From assembly GCA_026225235.1 (NCBI GenBank), contig JAMFSK010000039.1, positions 1-64,000 of the forward strand: 64,000 nt of DNA, given 5' to 3'. This stretch comes from Burkholderiales bacterium (GTDB taxonomy: Bacteria > Pseudomonadota > Gammaproteobacteria > Burkholderiales > Burkholderiaceae). A program made the position numbers and the translations under genes. How positions within the stretch are numbered: position 1 is the first letter of the stretch; the number at the start of each line of letters is the position of its first letter. The notes under the pieces were generated by a model. The model had not been told where the DNA came from. It did not search any database and worked only from the letters and a program-made list of their open reading frames with translations. Positions 17,942-27,009 of the stretch are shown one piece after another.

Positions 17942-19573
17942 TTACTCGACCGTCGGCGGCGTCTCGAAGGTATGGAACGGCGCCGGGCTCGGAACCGTCC
18001 ACTCGAGGCCCGTCGCGCCATCCCACGGCTTGTCGCCTGCCTTCGCGTGATCGCCACCGCCACGGTACGTCGGCAGCGCAACGAAGAACAGGAAGTACAC
18101 CTGCGACAGACCGAACCAGAACGCGCCGATCGTTGCGATCTGGTTGAAGTCGGTGAACTGCGCCGGGTAGTCGGCATAACGACGCGGCATGCCGGCCAGA
18201 CCCAGGAAGTGCATCGGGAAGAACGTGAGGTTGAAGCTGATCAGCGAGCTCCAGAAGTGGATCTTGCCGCGCGTCTCGTTATACATCCAGCCCGTCCACT
18301 TCGGCGACCAGTAGTACCAGCCCGAGAACAGCGCGAACAGCGAACCCGCCACCAGCACGTAGTGGAAGTGGGCCACCACGTAATACGTCCCGTGCATGGC
18401 GATATCGAGCGGTGCGACCGACAGGATCAGCCCCGTGAAGCCGCCCATCGTGAACACGAACAGGAAGCCAATGGCAAACAGCATCGGCGTTTCGAAGGTC
18501 AGCGAACCGCGCCACATCGTGGCCGTCCAGTTGAACACCTTCACGCCGGTCGGCACCGCGATGAGCATCGTCGCGTACATGAAGAACAACTGACCCGTGA
18601 CCGGCATGCCGGTCACGAACATGTGGTGCGCCCAGACCATGAACGACAGCACGGCGATCGACGACGTCGCATAGACCATCGAGCTATAGCCGAACAGCGG
18701 CTTGCGCGAGAATGCCGGCACGACCTGCGAGACGATCCCGAAGGCCGGCAAGATCATGATGTACACCTCGGGGTGGCCGAAGAACCAGAAGATGTGCTGA
18801 TACAGCACCGGATCGCCGCCACCGGCCGCGTTGAAGAACGAGGTACCGAAGTGACGATCGAACAGCACCATCGTGATCGCCCCTGCCAGCACCGGCATCA
18901 CGGCGATCAGCAGGAAGGCGGTGATCAGCCAGGTCCAGGCGAACATCGGCATCTTCATCAAGGTCATGCCAGGCGCGCGCATGTTGAGGATCGTCACGAT
19001 GATGTTGATCCCGCCCATGATCGACGAGGCGCCCATCAAGTGGATCGCGAAAATCGCCAAGTCCATGCCCGGGCCCATCTGGACCGACAGCGGCGCGTAG
19101 AGCGTCCAGCCCGCGGCGGTCGCGCCACCCGGCACCAGGAACGAACTCGACAGCAGCACGCCAGCGATCGGCAGCAGCCAGAAGCTGAAGTTGTTCATGC
19201 GCGCGAACGCCATGTCCGATGCGCCGATCTGCAGCGGCACCATCCAGTTCGCGAAGCCGACGAAGGCGGGCATGATCGCGCCGAACACCATCAGCAGGCC
19301 GTGCATCGTGGTCAGCTGGTTGAAGAACTCCGGCCGCATGATCTGCAGGCCCGGCTCAAACAGTTCCGAGCGAATCATCAGCGCCATCACGCCGCCGGTG
19401 AGGAACATGACAAACGAGAAGATCAGGTACAGCGTCCCGATGTCCTTGTGGTTCGTCGCATACAGCCAGCGTCGCCAGCCATACGGCAGCTCATGCGCGT
19501 GGTCGTCGTGGCCGTGCTCGTCATGGCCCGCGTGACCGGCGTGTTCGTGATCGTGATCGGTGATCGTCGACAT
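17942..19573 (-). CDS. coxA: Cytochrome c oxidase subunit I
   Basis: 543-residue catalytic subunit of a type A heme-copper oxidase. Heme a ligands are His91 (MHG) and His404, heme a3 ligand is His402 (AHFH), and CuB ligands are His267, His316 and His317; His267 and Tyr271 in GHPEVY form the cross-link. The K-channel segment YSSMVYATSS is present. The first 28 residues contain nine histidines, a probable metal-binding leader. AGGAGA precedes the ATG. It starts 10 bases after coxB. Confidence 0.98.
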   Translation of the reverse strand: MSTITDHDHEHAGHAGHDEHGHDDHAHELPYGWRRWLYATNHKDIGTLYLIFSFVMFLTGGVMALMIRSELFEPGLQIMRPEFFNQLTTMHGLLMVFGAIMPAFVGFANWMVPLQIGASDMAFARMNNFSFWLLPIAGVLLSSSFLVPGGATAAGWTLYAPLSVQMGPGMDLAIFAIHLMGASSIMGGINIIVTILNMRAPGMTLMKMPMFAWTWLITAFLLIAVMPVLAGAITMVLFDRHFGTSFFNAAGGGDPVLYQHIFWFFGHPEVYIMILPAFGIVSQVVPAFSRKPLFGYSSMVYATSSIAVLSFMVWAHHMFVTGMPVTGQLFFMYATMLIAVPTGVKVFNWTATMWRGSLTFETPMLFAIGFLFVFTMGGFTGLILSVAPLDIAMHGTYYVVAHFHYVLVAGSLFALFSGWYYWSPKWTGWMYNETRGKIHFWSSLISFNLTFFPMHFLGLAGMPRRYADYPAQFTDFNQIATIGAFWFGLSQVYFLFFVALPTYRGGGDHAKAGDKPWDGATGLEWTVPSPAPFHTFETPPTVE

Positions 19574-19583
19574 GGTGATTCTC

Positions 19584-20762
19584 CTAGGTCTTGCTGGCGT
19601 CGCGCGCGGCGGACACTTGCTTCGGCTGGATGACTTCGCCGCTGTGGTTGCTCCACGCGTTACGTTCGTACGTGATCACCGCAGCAATCTCGACGTCGTT
19701 CAGCGACTTGTCCCAATTCGGCATGGCCGGCTTGCCGGCTTCCTGCTTGCCGTGCAGCACCGTGTTGATGTGGTCCGCAAGCGGACCCTTGACGACCGCG
19801 TCGCCGTCGAGCGCCGGGAACGCGCCCGCGCCCTTGCCGCTCGCCTGGTGACAGACCGCGCAATTGGTGGTGTAGACCGCCAGACCGCGCGCCTGCAACT
19901 CGGCCATGGTGTACGTCTTGGTCGGATCGTCGGCCGCGGCGTTCATCTTCTTTTGCTGGTCGTCGACCCACTTCGCATAGTCGGCGTCCGAGAGCACCTC
20001 GACGACGACCGGCATGAACGCGTGCTCCTTGCCGCAGAGCTCGGTACAGAAGCCACGGAAGGTGCCCGTGCGATCAGCCTTGAACCACGTGTCGCGCGTG
20101 AAGCCGGGAATCGCATCCTGCTTGACGCCAAAGGCCGGCACATACCACGAGTGCACCACGTCGGCGGCCGTCGTGATGATGCGAACCTTCTTGTTGACCG
20201 GCACGACGAGCGGGTTATCGACTTCCTGGAGATAGAGATCGGTCTTGGGCAACGTGCCTTCGACCTCGGCGCGCGGCGTGGTCAGCGTCGAGACGAACGA
20301 GATCCCCTGGCCCGGGCCACTGATGTAGTCGTAGCCCCACTTCCACTGATAACCGGTGACCTTCACCGTGAGGTCGGCGTTGGTGGTGTCCTTCATCGCG
20401 ACGACGGCCTTGGTGGCCGGCAACGCCATGAGAATCACGATCAGAAACGGCACGACGGTCCAGATGATTTCGACCGTGGTGCTTTCATGAAAATGCGAAG
20501 GCTGATGGCCACGCGACTTGCGATGGGCAAAAATCGAATAAAACATCACCCCGAACACACCAAGGAAGATCACCAAGCAGATGATCAGCATCATGGTATG
20601 CAGGCTGTACAACATGTCGGCGATGTGGGACGCCGGCGGTTGGAAGTTCAGCTCATACAGCGCAGGGCCGCCCGGACTGTCATTGACTGCCAGGGCTGCG
20701 CCGGCAGTCAGCAAACTACCGCCTGCGAGCAGAACCGCGAGGGCTCGCTTCATTATTTTCAT
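19584..20762 (-). CDS. coxB: Cytochrome c oxidase subunit II with fused cytochrome c domain
   Basis: 392 residues: signal peptide, two helices, a cupredoxin CuA domain (HSWYVPAFGVK and CTELCGKEHAFM) and a C-terminal cytochrome c domain with CAVCH, so the oxidase is of caa3 type. The start MKIMKRAL at 20762 is preceded by AAGGA; the frame open to 20816 does not look like a signal peptide. It is first of the coxB-coxA run, and Sco encoded downstream would load its CuA. Confidence 0.95.
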   Translation of the reverse strand: MKIMKRALAVLLAGGSLLTAGAALAVNDSPGGPALYELNFQPPASHIADMLYSLHTMMLIICLVIFLGVFGVMFYSIFAHRKSRGHQPSHFHESTTVEIIWTVVPFLIVILMALPATKAVVAMKDTTNADLTVKVTGYQWKWGYDYISGPGQGISFVSTLTTPRAEVEGTLPKTDLYLQEVDNPLVVPVNKKVRIITTAADVVHSWYVPAFGVKQDAIPGFTRDTWFKADRTGTFRGFCTELCGKEHAFMPVVVEVLSDADYAKWVDDQQKKMNAAADDPTKTYTMAELQARGLAVYTTNCAVCHQASGKGAGAFPALDGDAVVKGPLADHINTVLHGKQEAGKPAMPNWDKSLNDVEIAAVITYERNAWSNHSGEVIQPKQVSAARDASKT

Positions 20763-20806
20763 GGCTTCCTTACCCAAAATTACTTCAAACCCTCGCCCGT
20801 TGCATG

Positions 20807-21283
20807 TCAGGCACATCGTCGCAGCCAGCCGCGCAGTTCGTTGGCGAATTGCGCACGACGGTGCCAGGCCAGATGTTGCCCGATCATGACGGATTGTCCG
20901 GCGGAGTGCAGCGTGATTCGATCGCGAGGCGTCGCGCCCGGTTCGACCCGCACCCAGCGCGGATTGAATTCAATCAACGAAACCCGGTCGGCAGACACCC
21001 GCTCGATGACAAGACGGTGTTCGCACAGCCGGATATATTCGTAATCGACAGCGTGCCGTGCGTAAATCACGAAAGCGACTCCTACTGCGAGCAGGTCCAG
21101 CCCGGTGAAGGGCAGCACCAGCCATGCACCCCATAGCACGACCGTCAACGCGACCAACAGCGACACCACGCACAGCGATGCGTAGAAAAAGAAGAACTGC
21201 CGAGGGGACACCGAGCAATTACGCTTGAGCATCCAGTCCTTGAGCACCGGTTCGTCTTCGACCCCTTCACTGCCAGCGTGCAT
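20807..21283 (-). CDS. DUF2244 membrane protein
   Basis: 158 residues with two closely spaced helices (about 33-80) and a soluble C-terminal half, as in DUF2244 proteins. The motif NCSVSPRQ before the first helix is typical. It lies 44 bases upstream of coxB on the same strand, the usual position in betaproteobacteria. The start MHAGSEGVED at 21283 is preferred; the frame runs to 21493 but overlaps bioC. Function unknown. Confidence 0.82.
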   Translation of the reverse strand: MHAGSEGVEDEPVLKDWMLKRNCSVSPRQFFFFYASLCVVSLLVALTVVLWGAWLVLPFTGLDLLAVGVAFVIYARHAVDYEYIRLCEHRLVIERVSADRVSLIEFNPRWVRVEPGATPRDRITLHSAGQSVMIGQHLAWHRRAQFANELRGWLRRCA

Positions 21284-21443
21284 CGTCCGGCCTCGCAAGA
21301 CCCCACCCGCAAACGGACGCATTATAGGCGGGTTTGCCCCCGCGCGACAAGCGAGCACAACCCGCGTAGAAGGCACGCCGGACGGCCGTTTGCGGGCGAT
21401 CGACGCAGCCCTCGCCGGATCGTTCGGGGGTATTGTGCAGACA

Positions 21444-22418
21444 TTACGCGCGCCCGCGCCGGCCGCCGATCTGATCCGCGCGGATAATTGCATGCCCTTC
21501 GGGCGTGCTCGCCTGCAGCGACTTCCATGCGTGCCCGTAGACCAGCTCGAAGGTCAGCGCAAGCGTGCCGTCGGGCCGCCGGCCGCGCTCCAGCGCGGCA
21601 TGCAGCGCTGCTTGCCGGCGCTTGCCTGCAAGCCCTTGCGAGGTCTGCGCGGCGAACGGAAAGGCACCCCAGCGACGCACATCGGCCAGCAGTTTTTCGG
21701 GGCTCGAATAGGTCACGGTCAGATGCTCGACATCCATCACCGGCACTTCAAATCCGCTGTTGACAAGCATGTCGCCGAAATCGTGCATATCGGTGAATGC
21801 GATCACCCCTGCCGCATCGACTGTGCTCTTTTCGGCAAGCTCAGCCGCGGCAATTTCGGTCAGGGCAGCTTTGAGCTCCTTGAGTGAATCCGGGCCGAGC
21901 GTGCTGAACATCAGCAGTCCACCCGTCTTGAGGACGCGATTCCATTCAGGGAACACCTCGTGAGGGCGCGGATGCCAGTGCAAGGCGAGATTCGACCAAA
22001 CCAGGTCGAACGAGGTGGGCGCGAATGGCAACGCGCCGAAGTCGGCCTGCGCGATCGGTGGCCGGCGCGCCGTGAAGCGCTCGCGGATCGCCCCGGGCAG
22101 CAGCCTCTGAAGCCCGCTGGCGGGCGCAATGAGGCTCGCCACGTGCGACAGCATGCGGCCCGATGCGTCGATACCGAAAACGGTCGATTGGGCAAAGCGT
22201 TCCGCGAGTGGGCCGAAATCGTCGCCGCGGCCACATCCGGCATCGAGCACGGTCAGCGGCGCAATCTTTATGTAATCGAGGCGCTCACGCATGCGCAGCG
22301 AGACTTCGCGCGGCAGGAACGCCACGTCGCCGAACGACGCGGCGCGCCGGTCGAAAATGCGGGTAATGCGACGGATATCGGCATCCGGCCGCGCCGAATC
22401 GGTATAGGAAGAAGACAT
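21444..22418 (-). CDS. bioC: Malonyl-ACP O-methyltransferase BioC-like
   Basis: 324-residue class I SAM methyltransferase with motif I VLDAGCGRGDDF, acidic loop GIDASGRM, and WSNLALHWHPRP, which is characteristic of BioC. BioC methylates malonyl-ACP to prime pimeloyl chain synthesis for biotin. The start MSSSYTDS at 22418 is chosen. It is divergent from the comF remnant. A related SAM-dependent methyltransferase of other specificity cannot be excluded. Confidence 0.8.
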   Translation of the reverse strand: MSSSYTDSARPDADIRRITRIFDRRAASFGDVAFLPREVSLRMRERLDYIKIAPLTVLDAGCGRGDDFGPLAERFAQSTVFGIDASGRMLSHVASLIAPASGLQRLLPGAIRERFTARRPPIAQADFGALPFAPTSFDLVWSNLALHWHPRPHEVFPEWNRVLKTGGLLMFSTLGPDSLKELKAALTEIAAAELAEKSTVDAAGVIAFTDMHDFGDMLVNSGFEVPVMDVEHLTVTYSSPEKLLADVRRWGAFPFAAQTSQGLAGKRRQAALHAALERGRRPDGTLALTFELVYGHAWKSLQASTPEGHAIIRADQIGGRRGRA

Positions 22419-22490
22419 CGGATCTGGGGTTCTAGGGCTAGCGCGGCGAAGCTCGGCAGTATACTCGCTCACCGCTTTTGGCCTCGTCCG

Positions 22491-22625
22491 ATGAAATGCA
22501 CCGCGAAGCTGTTGTTCAGCCTGCTCGCAAAGGCGCTGCCGTTTGCGCGCCCATTGGAAGCGGGCGCCGCACGGGTCACAGCCTTTGACATCCTGCGCAC
22601 ACCCGAACCCGATTTTTCCGATTGA
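22491..22625 (+). pseudogene. comF: comF remnant with internal deletion
   Basis: A 44-codon frame whose last part, AGAARVTAFDILRTPEPDF, is the C-terminal end of ComF phosphoribosyltransferase-like competence proteins. It is preceded by KLLFSLLAKALPFARP, which resembles the start of ComF. The roughly 200 residues between, including the zinc-binding cysteines and PRPP loop, are absent. It occupies the normal comF place, divergent from bioC and just before trmL. ComF is needed for DNA uptake during transformation. Confidence 0.72.
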
Positions 22626-22642
22626 TTCTGATTGATTCGACC

Positions 22643-23113
22643 ATGTTCAACGTCGTTCTGGTTCACCCCGAGATTCCCCCGAATACGGGCAACATCATCC
22701 GTCTTTGCGCTAATACGGGCGCGCGCCTGCATCTGATTGAACCGCTGGGCTTCCCGCTCGACGACACCAAGATGCGACGCGCCGGCCTCGACTATCACGA
22801 ATATGCGCAGATGCATGTCCATCCGGACTGGCAGGCGTTCATCGCGACTGAACAGCCCGAGCCGGCGCGGATGTTCGCATTCACCACGCGCGGTTCGAGC
22901 CCGTTTCACGGCCATGCGTTCGAACCGGGGGACTGGTTCATCTTCGGTTCGGAGACGGCCGGCCTGCCCGCCGGCGTGCTCGATGGCTTCGACACCAGCC
23001 GGCGCGTCAGGCTACCGATGCGTGCGGGCAATCGCAGCATCAACCTCTCGAACACCGTTGCGGTGGTGGTCTACGAGGCTTGGCGTCAACACGGTTTTGC
23101 AGACGGAGAATAA
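22643..23113 (+). CDS. trmL: tRNA (cytidine(34)-2'-O)-methyltransferase
   Basis: 156-residue SPOUT-class enzyme that methylates the wobble base of certain leucine tRNAs. Motifs: NVVLVHPEIPPNTGNIIRLC at the start, FGSETAGLP, and the knot region LPMRAGNRSINLSNTVAVVV. The start MFNVVLVHPE at 22643 is the family start. Confidence 0.95.
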   Translation: MFNVVLVHPEIPPNTGNIIRLCANTGARLHLIEPLGFPLDDTKMRRAGLDYHEYAQMHVHPDWQAFIATEQPEPARMFAFTTRGSSPFHGHAFEPGDWFIFGSETAGLPAGVLDGFDTSRRVRLPMRAGNRSINLSNTVAVVVYEAWRQHGFADGE

Positions 23114-23307
23114 GCGGGAGAATAAAAGCGGGGAATGAAAACGGGAGCGAAAACGGTGAGGCGGAGGCGGGAAGCAAAGGTGTGAGCGAGGGCGGGAAGT
23201 GAAGGCGGAAAATAAAGCCACAGAACCTGCCCGGATGCGCCCCGTGAGGACGATACCGCGTCCGGCACGCAGCCGGACGCAGACCTGTATTTATCACACC
23301 CCTTGAG
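23114..23307. other. Purine-rich spacer with a terminator-like hairpin
   Basis: The first 100 bases are A/G-rich imperfect repeats on the + strand (units like GCGGGAAnnAAA). Then GCGTCCGGC (23258-23266) and GCCGGACGC (23272-23280) form a perfect 9-bp hairpin between the convergent trmL and gpsA, a probable shared terminator. No gene seen. Confidence 0.65.
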
Positions 23308-24321
23308 CTAAGCCGCTCCGAGGCTTTCCGAGCGTGCATCGCGACGCAACAGCGCGTCCACCGAGGCGGCCGGCGACAGCCCTTCGAACAACACCGCGCA
23401 CACGGCCTCGGTAATCGGCATCACGACGCCGTGTTCACGCGCGAGCGCGGCGACGGCCTGGGCGCATCGCACGCCCTCAGCCACATGCCCCAAGCCGCCG
23501 AGGATATCGTCAAGCGATCGCCCCTTGGCGAGCTCCAGCCCCACCGTCCGATTGCGCGACAAGTCCCCCGTTGCGGTGAGGATCAGGTCACCGATACCGG
23601 CCAGCCCGGTAAAGGTGTCCGCGTGCCCCCCAAGCGCCACGCCGAGGCGTGTCATCTCGGCCAGACCGCGGGTGACCAGCGCCGCCCGCGCATTGAGGCC
23701 CAGCGAGAGTCCGTCGGCAATGCCCGTCGCGATCGCGAGCACATTCTTCACCGCGCCACCCACTTCGACGCCAATCACATCGTCGCCGGTATAGATGCGC
23801 ATCGCGCCCGCGTGAAACGCCTCGACAGTTCGCGCGCGGCATCGCTCGGAGACGCTCGCAATCGTGAGGGCAACCGGCAGCCGCGCAGCGACTTCGCGCG
23901 CAAAGCTCGGTCCGGACAGCGCCCCCGCATGCGGATGCGCGCCGAGCACGGCATCGACGACCTGATGCGGCAACAGCCGCGTCTCACGTTCAAAGCCTTT
24001 GCAAAGCCAGATCAGATTGGCCGGCACACACGCCTGCTCGCGCATCGCCGCGCAACTGTCGCGCAGGCCGGCAACTGGCGTGGCGACGACCACCAGCGCG
24101 TCGTCGTCGCAGGCATGACGAATCGCTGCCGACAGGCTGGTTTCGTATTGAAGGGAATCGGGGAGAACGGCGCTGGGGAGGTAGGCCTGATTACGGTGCT
24201 CGCGCGCAAGCGCATCGACCAGCGCGGGATCGCGCGCCCACAGCACCGTATCGTGACGCTCGCCCAGATGAGCGGCGAGCGCCGTGCCCCACGCACCCGC
24301 GCCGAGCACGGCAACTTTCAT
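23308..24321 (-). CDS. gpsA: NAD(P)-dependent glycerol-3-phosphate dehydrogenase
   Basis: 337-residue cytoplasmic enzyme that makes sn-glycerol-3-phosphate for phospholipid synthesis. Rossmann motif [17 protein letters not shown] at the N-terminus, [11 protein letters not shown], and the catalytic [16 protein letters not shown] with the active lysine. It is downstream of secB in the same leftward run, 15 bases away. Confidence 0.96.
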   Translation of the reverse strand: MKVAVLGAGAWGTALAAHLGERHDTVLWARDPALVDALAREHRNQAYLPSAVLPDSLQYETSLSAAIRHACDDDALVVVATPVAGLRDSCAAMREQACVPANLIWLCKGFERETRLLPHQVVDAVLGAHPHAGALSGPSFAREVAARLPVALTIASVSERCRARTVEAFHAGAMRIYTGDDVIGVEVGGAVKNVLAIATGIADGLSLGLNARAALVTRGLAEMTRLGVALGGHADTFTGLAGIGDLILTATGDLSRNRTVGLELAKGRSLDDILGGLGHVAEGVRCAQAVAALAREHGVVMPITEAVCAVLFEGLSPAASVDALLRRDARSESLGAA

Positions 24322-24336
24322 CGAAAGCGCCGCGGC

Positions 24337-24840
24337 TTAGTGCGTACGCGGTGCGGCTTCGCCGACCACGATCGGGTTGTCGCCGCCGTTGGTCACGCCC
24401 TGCTGCGCCTGGAATTGCGCGAGACGTTGCTCGTACAGCGCCTGGAAGTTGATCTCGGCCAGGTGGATCGGCGGGAAACCCGCGCGCGTCACGGTGTCGG
24501 CAATATTGGCCCGCAGGTACGGGAACAGGATCGTCGGGCAAGCGATGCCCAGCAAGGGGTCGAGCTGGTCGGCCGGGATGTTGCGGATATCGAAGATACC
24601 GCCTTGCTTGGCTTCGACGAGAAACGCGACCTTGTCCTTGACCTTCGCGGTGATCGTGCCGGTGACGATGCTTTCGAACACGCCTTCGGCCAGTTTCTCA
24701 GCCTTCACGTCGACCTCGACCTCGACCGACGGCATTTCCGTTTCGAGGAAGATGCCCGGCGAATTGGGCTGTTCGAGCGACAGGTCCTTCAGGTAGATAC
24801 GCTGGATATTGAAGAACGGCTGGATGTTCTGGTCTGCCAT
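24337..24840 (-). CDS. secB: Protein-export chaperone SecB
   Basis: 167-residue tetrameric cytosolic chaperone that delivers unfolded precursors to SecA. The family core [19 protein letters not shown] and [20 protein letters not shown] are present. The start MADQNIQP at 24840 follows AAGGAA. The longer open frame to 24975 is not family-like. It lies between grxC and gpsA, a conserved order. Confidence 0.97.
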   Translation of the reverse strand: MADQNIQPFFNIQRIYLKDLSLEQPNSPGIFLETEMPSVEVEVDVKAEKLAEGVFESIVTGTITAKVKDKVAFLVEAKQGGIFDIRNIPADQLDPLLGIACPTILFPYLRANIADTVTRAGFPPIHLAEINFQALYEQRLAQFQAQQGVTNGGDNPIVVGEAAPRTH

Positions 24841-25038
24841 GAAAATTCCTTGGTGGAAAAACGATAAAACGTATGCCGAGCAACCATGATGAAGCGCCCG
24901 CCCGGCTTGAATCGCCGGACAGGCGCGCGCAATGAAACAACCCTTCGGGGCACGCCGCCGGCAGACCCGCAGCACGCCTCGAACGGGGCTCCGACGCGCC
25001 CTTTGCCTTGCGGCAGACGCGGGCCGGAGCGCCTAGGC

Positions 25039-25335
25039 TCAGACCGTCTGAAGCAGCGGCACGAGGCCGCCCTGGCGGTCGAGCGCCGACAGATCGTCGA
25101 AACCGCCGACGTGTTGCTGTCCGATGAACACCTGCGGCACCGTCCGACGGCCGGTCCGCGTCATCATTTCTTCGCGCCTGCCCGGTTCGCGATCGATCAG
25201 AATCTTCTCGATATGCTCGACGCCGCGCGCTTTCAGCAAGCGCTCGGCCATCTGGCAGTACGGACAGACGGTCGTGCTGTACATCACGACCTTGCTTTCG
25301 GTTTGCGTTGCGTTCGTCATCTGAACAGCGCTCAT
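25039..25335 (-). CDS. grxC: Glutaredoxin 3
   Basis: 98-residue dithiol glutaredoxin with the active site Cys24-Pro-Tyr-Cys27, the cis-proline segment RTVPQVFI and the glutathione-binding GGFDDLSALD. AAGGAG lies 7 bases before the ATG at 25335; a later ATG at 25320 is also possible. It is followed by secB about 200 bases on. Confidence 0.95.
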   Translation of the reverse strand: MSAVQMTNATQTESKVVMYSTTVCPYCQMAERLLKARGVEHIEKILIDREPGRREEMMTRTGRRTVPQVFIGQQHVGGFDDLSALDRQGGLVPLLQTV

Positions 25336-25346
25336 GGTGCGGCTCC

Positions 25347-25754
25347 TTATTTAACCACCGGCATGCCGGCAGTTTGCCACGCATCGAGCCCACCTTGCAG
25401 AGAGTAGACCTCTGTATAGCCCGCGTCAGTGAGTACTTGCTCCGCCTTACGGGACCGCTGGCCGGACTGGCAGACGAGCAAAAGTGGCGCGCTCTTGTTT
25501 TTGGCAATTTGCGCGGCCTTGCTCGAAAGGTCTTCGAAAGCATAGTGGCGCGCCTGCGGCAGGTGCCCCTGGCCAAACTGCTCGGCGCTGCGCAGATCGA
25601 CCACCACCGCGTTGCGGCGATTGATCAGTTGCGTGGCGTCGGCCGCCGACAGCCCATGGCCGCGCCGCATGATCGTCGGCCACGCGAGGAGCGCGCCGGA
25701 GACGATCGCGATCACGATGAGGGCGATGTTCAGATAGTTGGCAAAGAAGCTCAC
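25347..25754 (-). CDS. Membrane-anchored rhodanese-domain protein
   Basis: About 135 residues: an N-terminal helix (LNIALIVIAIVSGALLAW) and one rhodanese domain with the active-site loop CQSGQRS. It may transfer sulfur or act in thiol chemistry. The frame is open to an ATG at 25787, but that ATG lies within TATAAT (25786-25791). Homologues begin at the SFF..NYLNIAL segment, so the GTG at 25754 is preferred. It starts the rhodanese-grxC-secB-gpsA run. Confidence 0.83.
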   Translation of the reverse strand: MSFFANYLNIALIVIAIVSGALLAWPTIMRRGHGLSAADATQLINRRNAVVVDLRSAEQFGQGHLPQARHYAFEDLSSKAAQIAKNKSAPLLLVCQSGQRSRKAEQVLTDAGYTEVYSLQGGLDAWQTAGMPVVK

Positions 25755-25933
25755 AAAGGTCCGTTCGGTAGAGAGGCGATCCGGCATTATAAAATATCTG
25801 CTTGACGCAACGGCTCGCTGACTTCGATCATTTAAAGTTCGTTGGGGGGGCGCGCTCGCCGCAGGACGTCCAAGCCCCGTCCAGCAACCGTCACCCTGCT
25901 TTCAAAAACCCGGAACCCGCTCGGAAATCTCCC

Positions 25934-26680
25934 ATGTACAAACTGGTCCTCATCCGCCACGGCGAATCGACGTGGAACAAGGAAAACCGCTTCACCGGCT
26001 GGGTCGACGTCGACCTCACCGAGAAAGGCGCCGACGAAGCGCGCCAGGCGGGACGATTGCTCAAGGAAGGGGGGTACACCTTCGATATCGCCTACACCTC
26101 GGTGCTCAAGCGCGCGATCCGCACGCTCTGGCATGTGCAGGACGAAATGGACCTGATGTATATCCCGGTCGTCCATTCGTGGCGCCTCAATGAGCGCAGC
26201 TACGGCGCGCTCGCTGGTCTGAACAAGGCCGAAACGGCCACCAAGTATGGCGACGAGCAGGTATTGATCTGGCGCCGCAGCTACGACACACCGCCGCCCG
26301 CGCTCACGTCCGACGACGAGCGCGCGCCGTTCGCCGACCCGCGCTATGCGAAGGTGCCGCGCGAACAGTTGCCGCTGACCGAATGTCTCAAGGACACGGT
26401 GGCGCGTGTGCTGCCTGCCTGGAATGAATCGATCGCACCGGCCATTAAGGCAGGCAAGCAGATCGTCGTCGCCGCGCACGGCAACTCGCTGCGAGCCCTG
26501 ATCAAATATCTCGACAATATTTCCGATGATGACATCGTCGGCCTGAATATCCCCAACGGGGTACCGCTCGTGTATGAGCTCGATGCGGATCTCAAGCCGA
26601 TCACGCACTACTACCTCGGCGATCCGGATGCGATCGCCAAGGCGCAGCAGGCGGTGGCGAGTCAGGGCAAAGCCGCTTGA
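25934..26680 (+). CDS. gpmA: 2,3-bisphosphoglycerate-dependent phosphoglycerate mutase
   Basis: 248-residue glycolytic enzyme interconverting 3- and 2-phosphoglycerate. Phospho-histidine His9 in LIRHGES, then [18 protein letters not shown] and [12 protein letters not shown] are all present. The start [10 protein letters not shown] at 25934 is the family start; the frame extends upstream to 25802 without family similarity. Confidence 0.97.
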   Translation: MYKLVLIRHGESTWNKENRFTGWVDVDLTEKGADEARQAGRLLKEGGYTFDIAYTSVLKRAIRTLWHVQDEMDLMYIPVVHSWRLNERSYGALAGLNKAETATKYGDEQVLIWRRSYDTPPPALTSDDERAPFADPRYAKVPREQLPLTECLKDTVARVLPAWNESIAPAIKAGKQIVVAAHGNSLRALIKYLDNISDDDIVGLNIPNGVPLVYELDADLKPITHYYLGDPDAIAKAQQAVASQGKAA

Positions 26681-27009
26681 GAACGAGCGCCACGCGGCAT
26701 GAAAGGGTCGCGCATGGCGCTTGAATATCGCTTTCAAACGCTGTTTGAAAGATCATTTCGCGTACTCTGTGCGAACCTTGTGGCTGGCCCGGCGTCGAAC
26801 CCACCATTCGATGCGAGCCGGAACAAGGCTAGCCCAGGTCCAACCCGGGGCCACGCAAGTCGGGAAGCGGGCGCCGAACATGCGCTTTTCCCGGCCGAAA
26901 CCCCAGGTTTCCGAGCACGCGAGCGGCAGGCAAACGGCATTGCCGCGTCCATCTTCGTTATACTGCCCCACACGGCGACGCAGCCGGCCGTCTTATCTTT
27001 CCGATCCTT
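26681..27009. other. Gene-free spacer before ctpA
   Basis: About 330 bases without a credible gene. It holds a perfect inverted repeat CTTTCAAAC-GCT-GTTTGAAAG at 26732-26752 (operator-like or hairpin), and a TATACT (26959-26964) that could be the -10 of ctpA, though no good -35 is placed 16-18 bases upstream. Confidence 0.55.

Noticed and set aside
17783..19633. 616-codon open frame on the + strand
   Set aside because: It is the exact antisense of coxA; the translation is Arg/His-rich and without family features. Typical shadow in GC-rich DNA.
25802..25933. N-terminal extension of GpmA
   Set aside because: The frame is open but the 44 residues lack similarity to the family, and [10 protein letters not shown] is the standard start.
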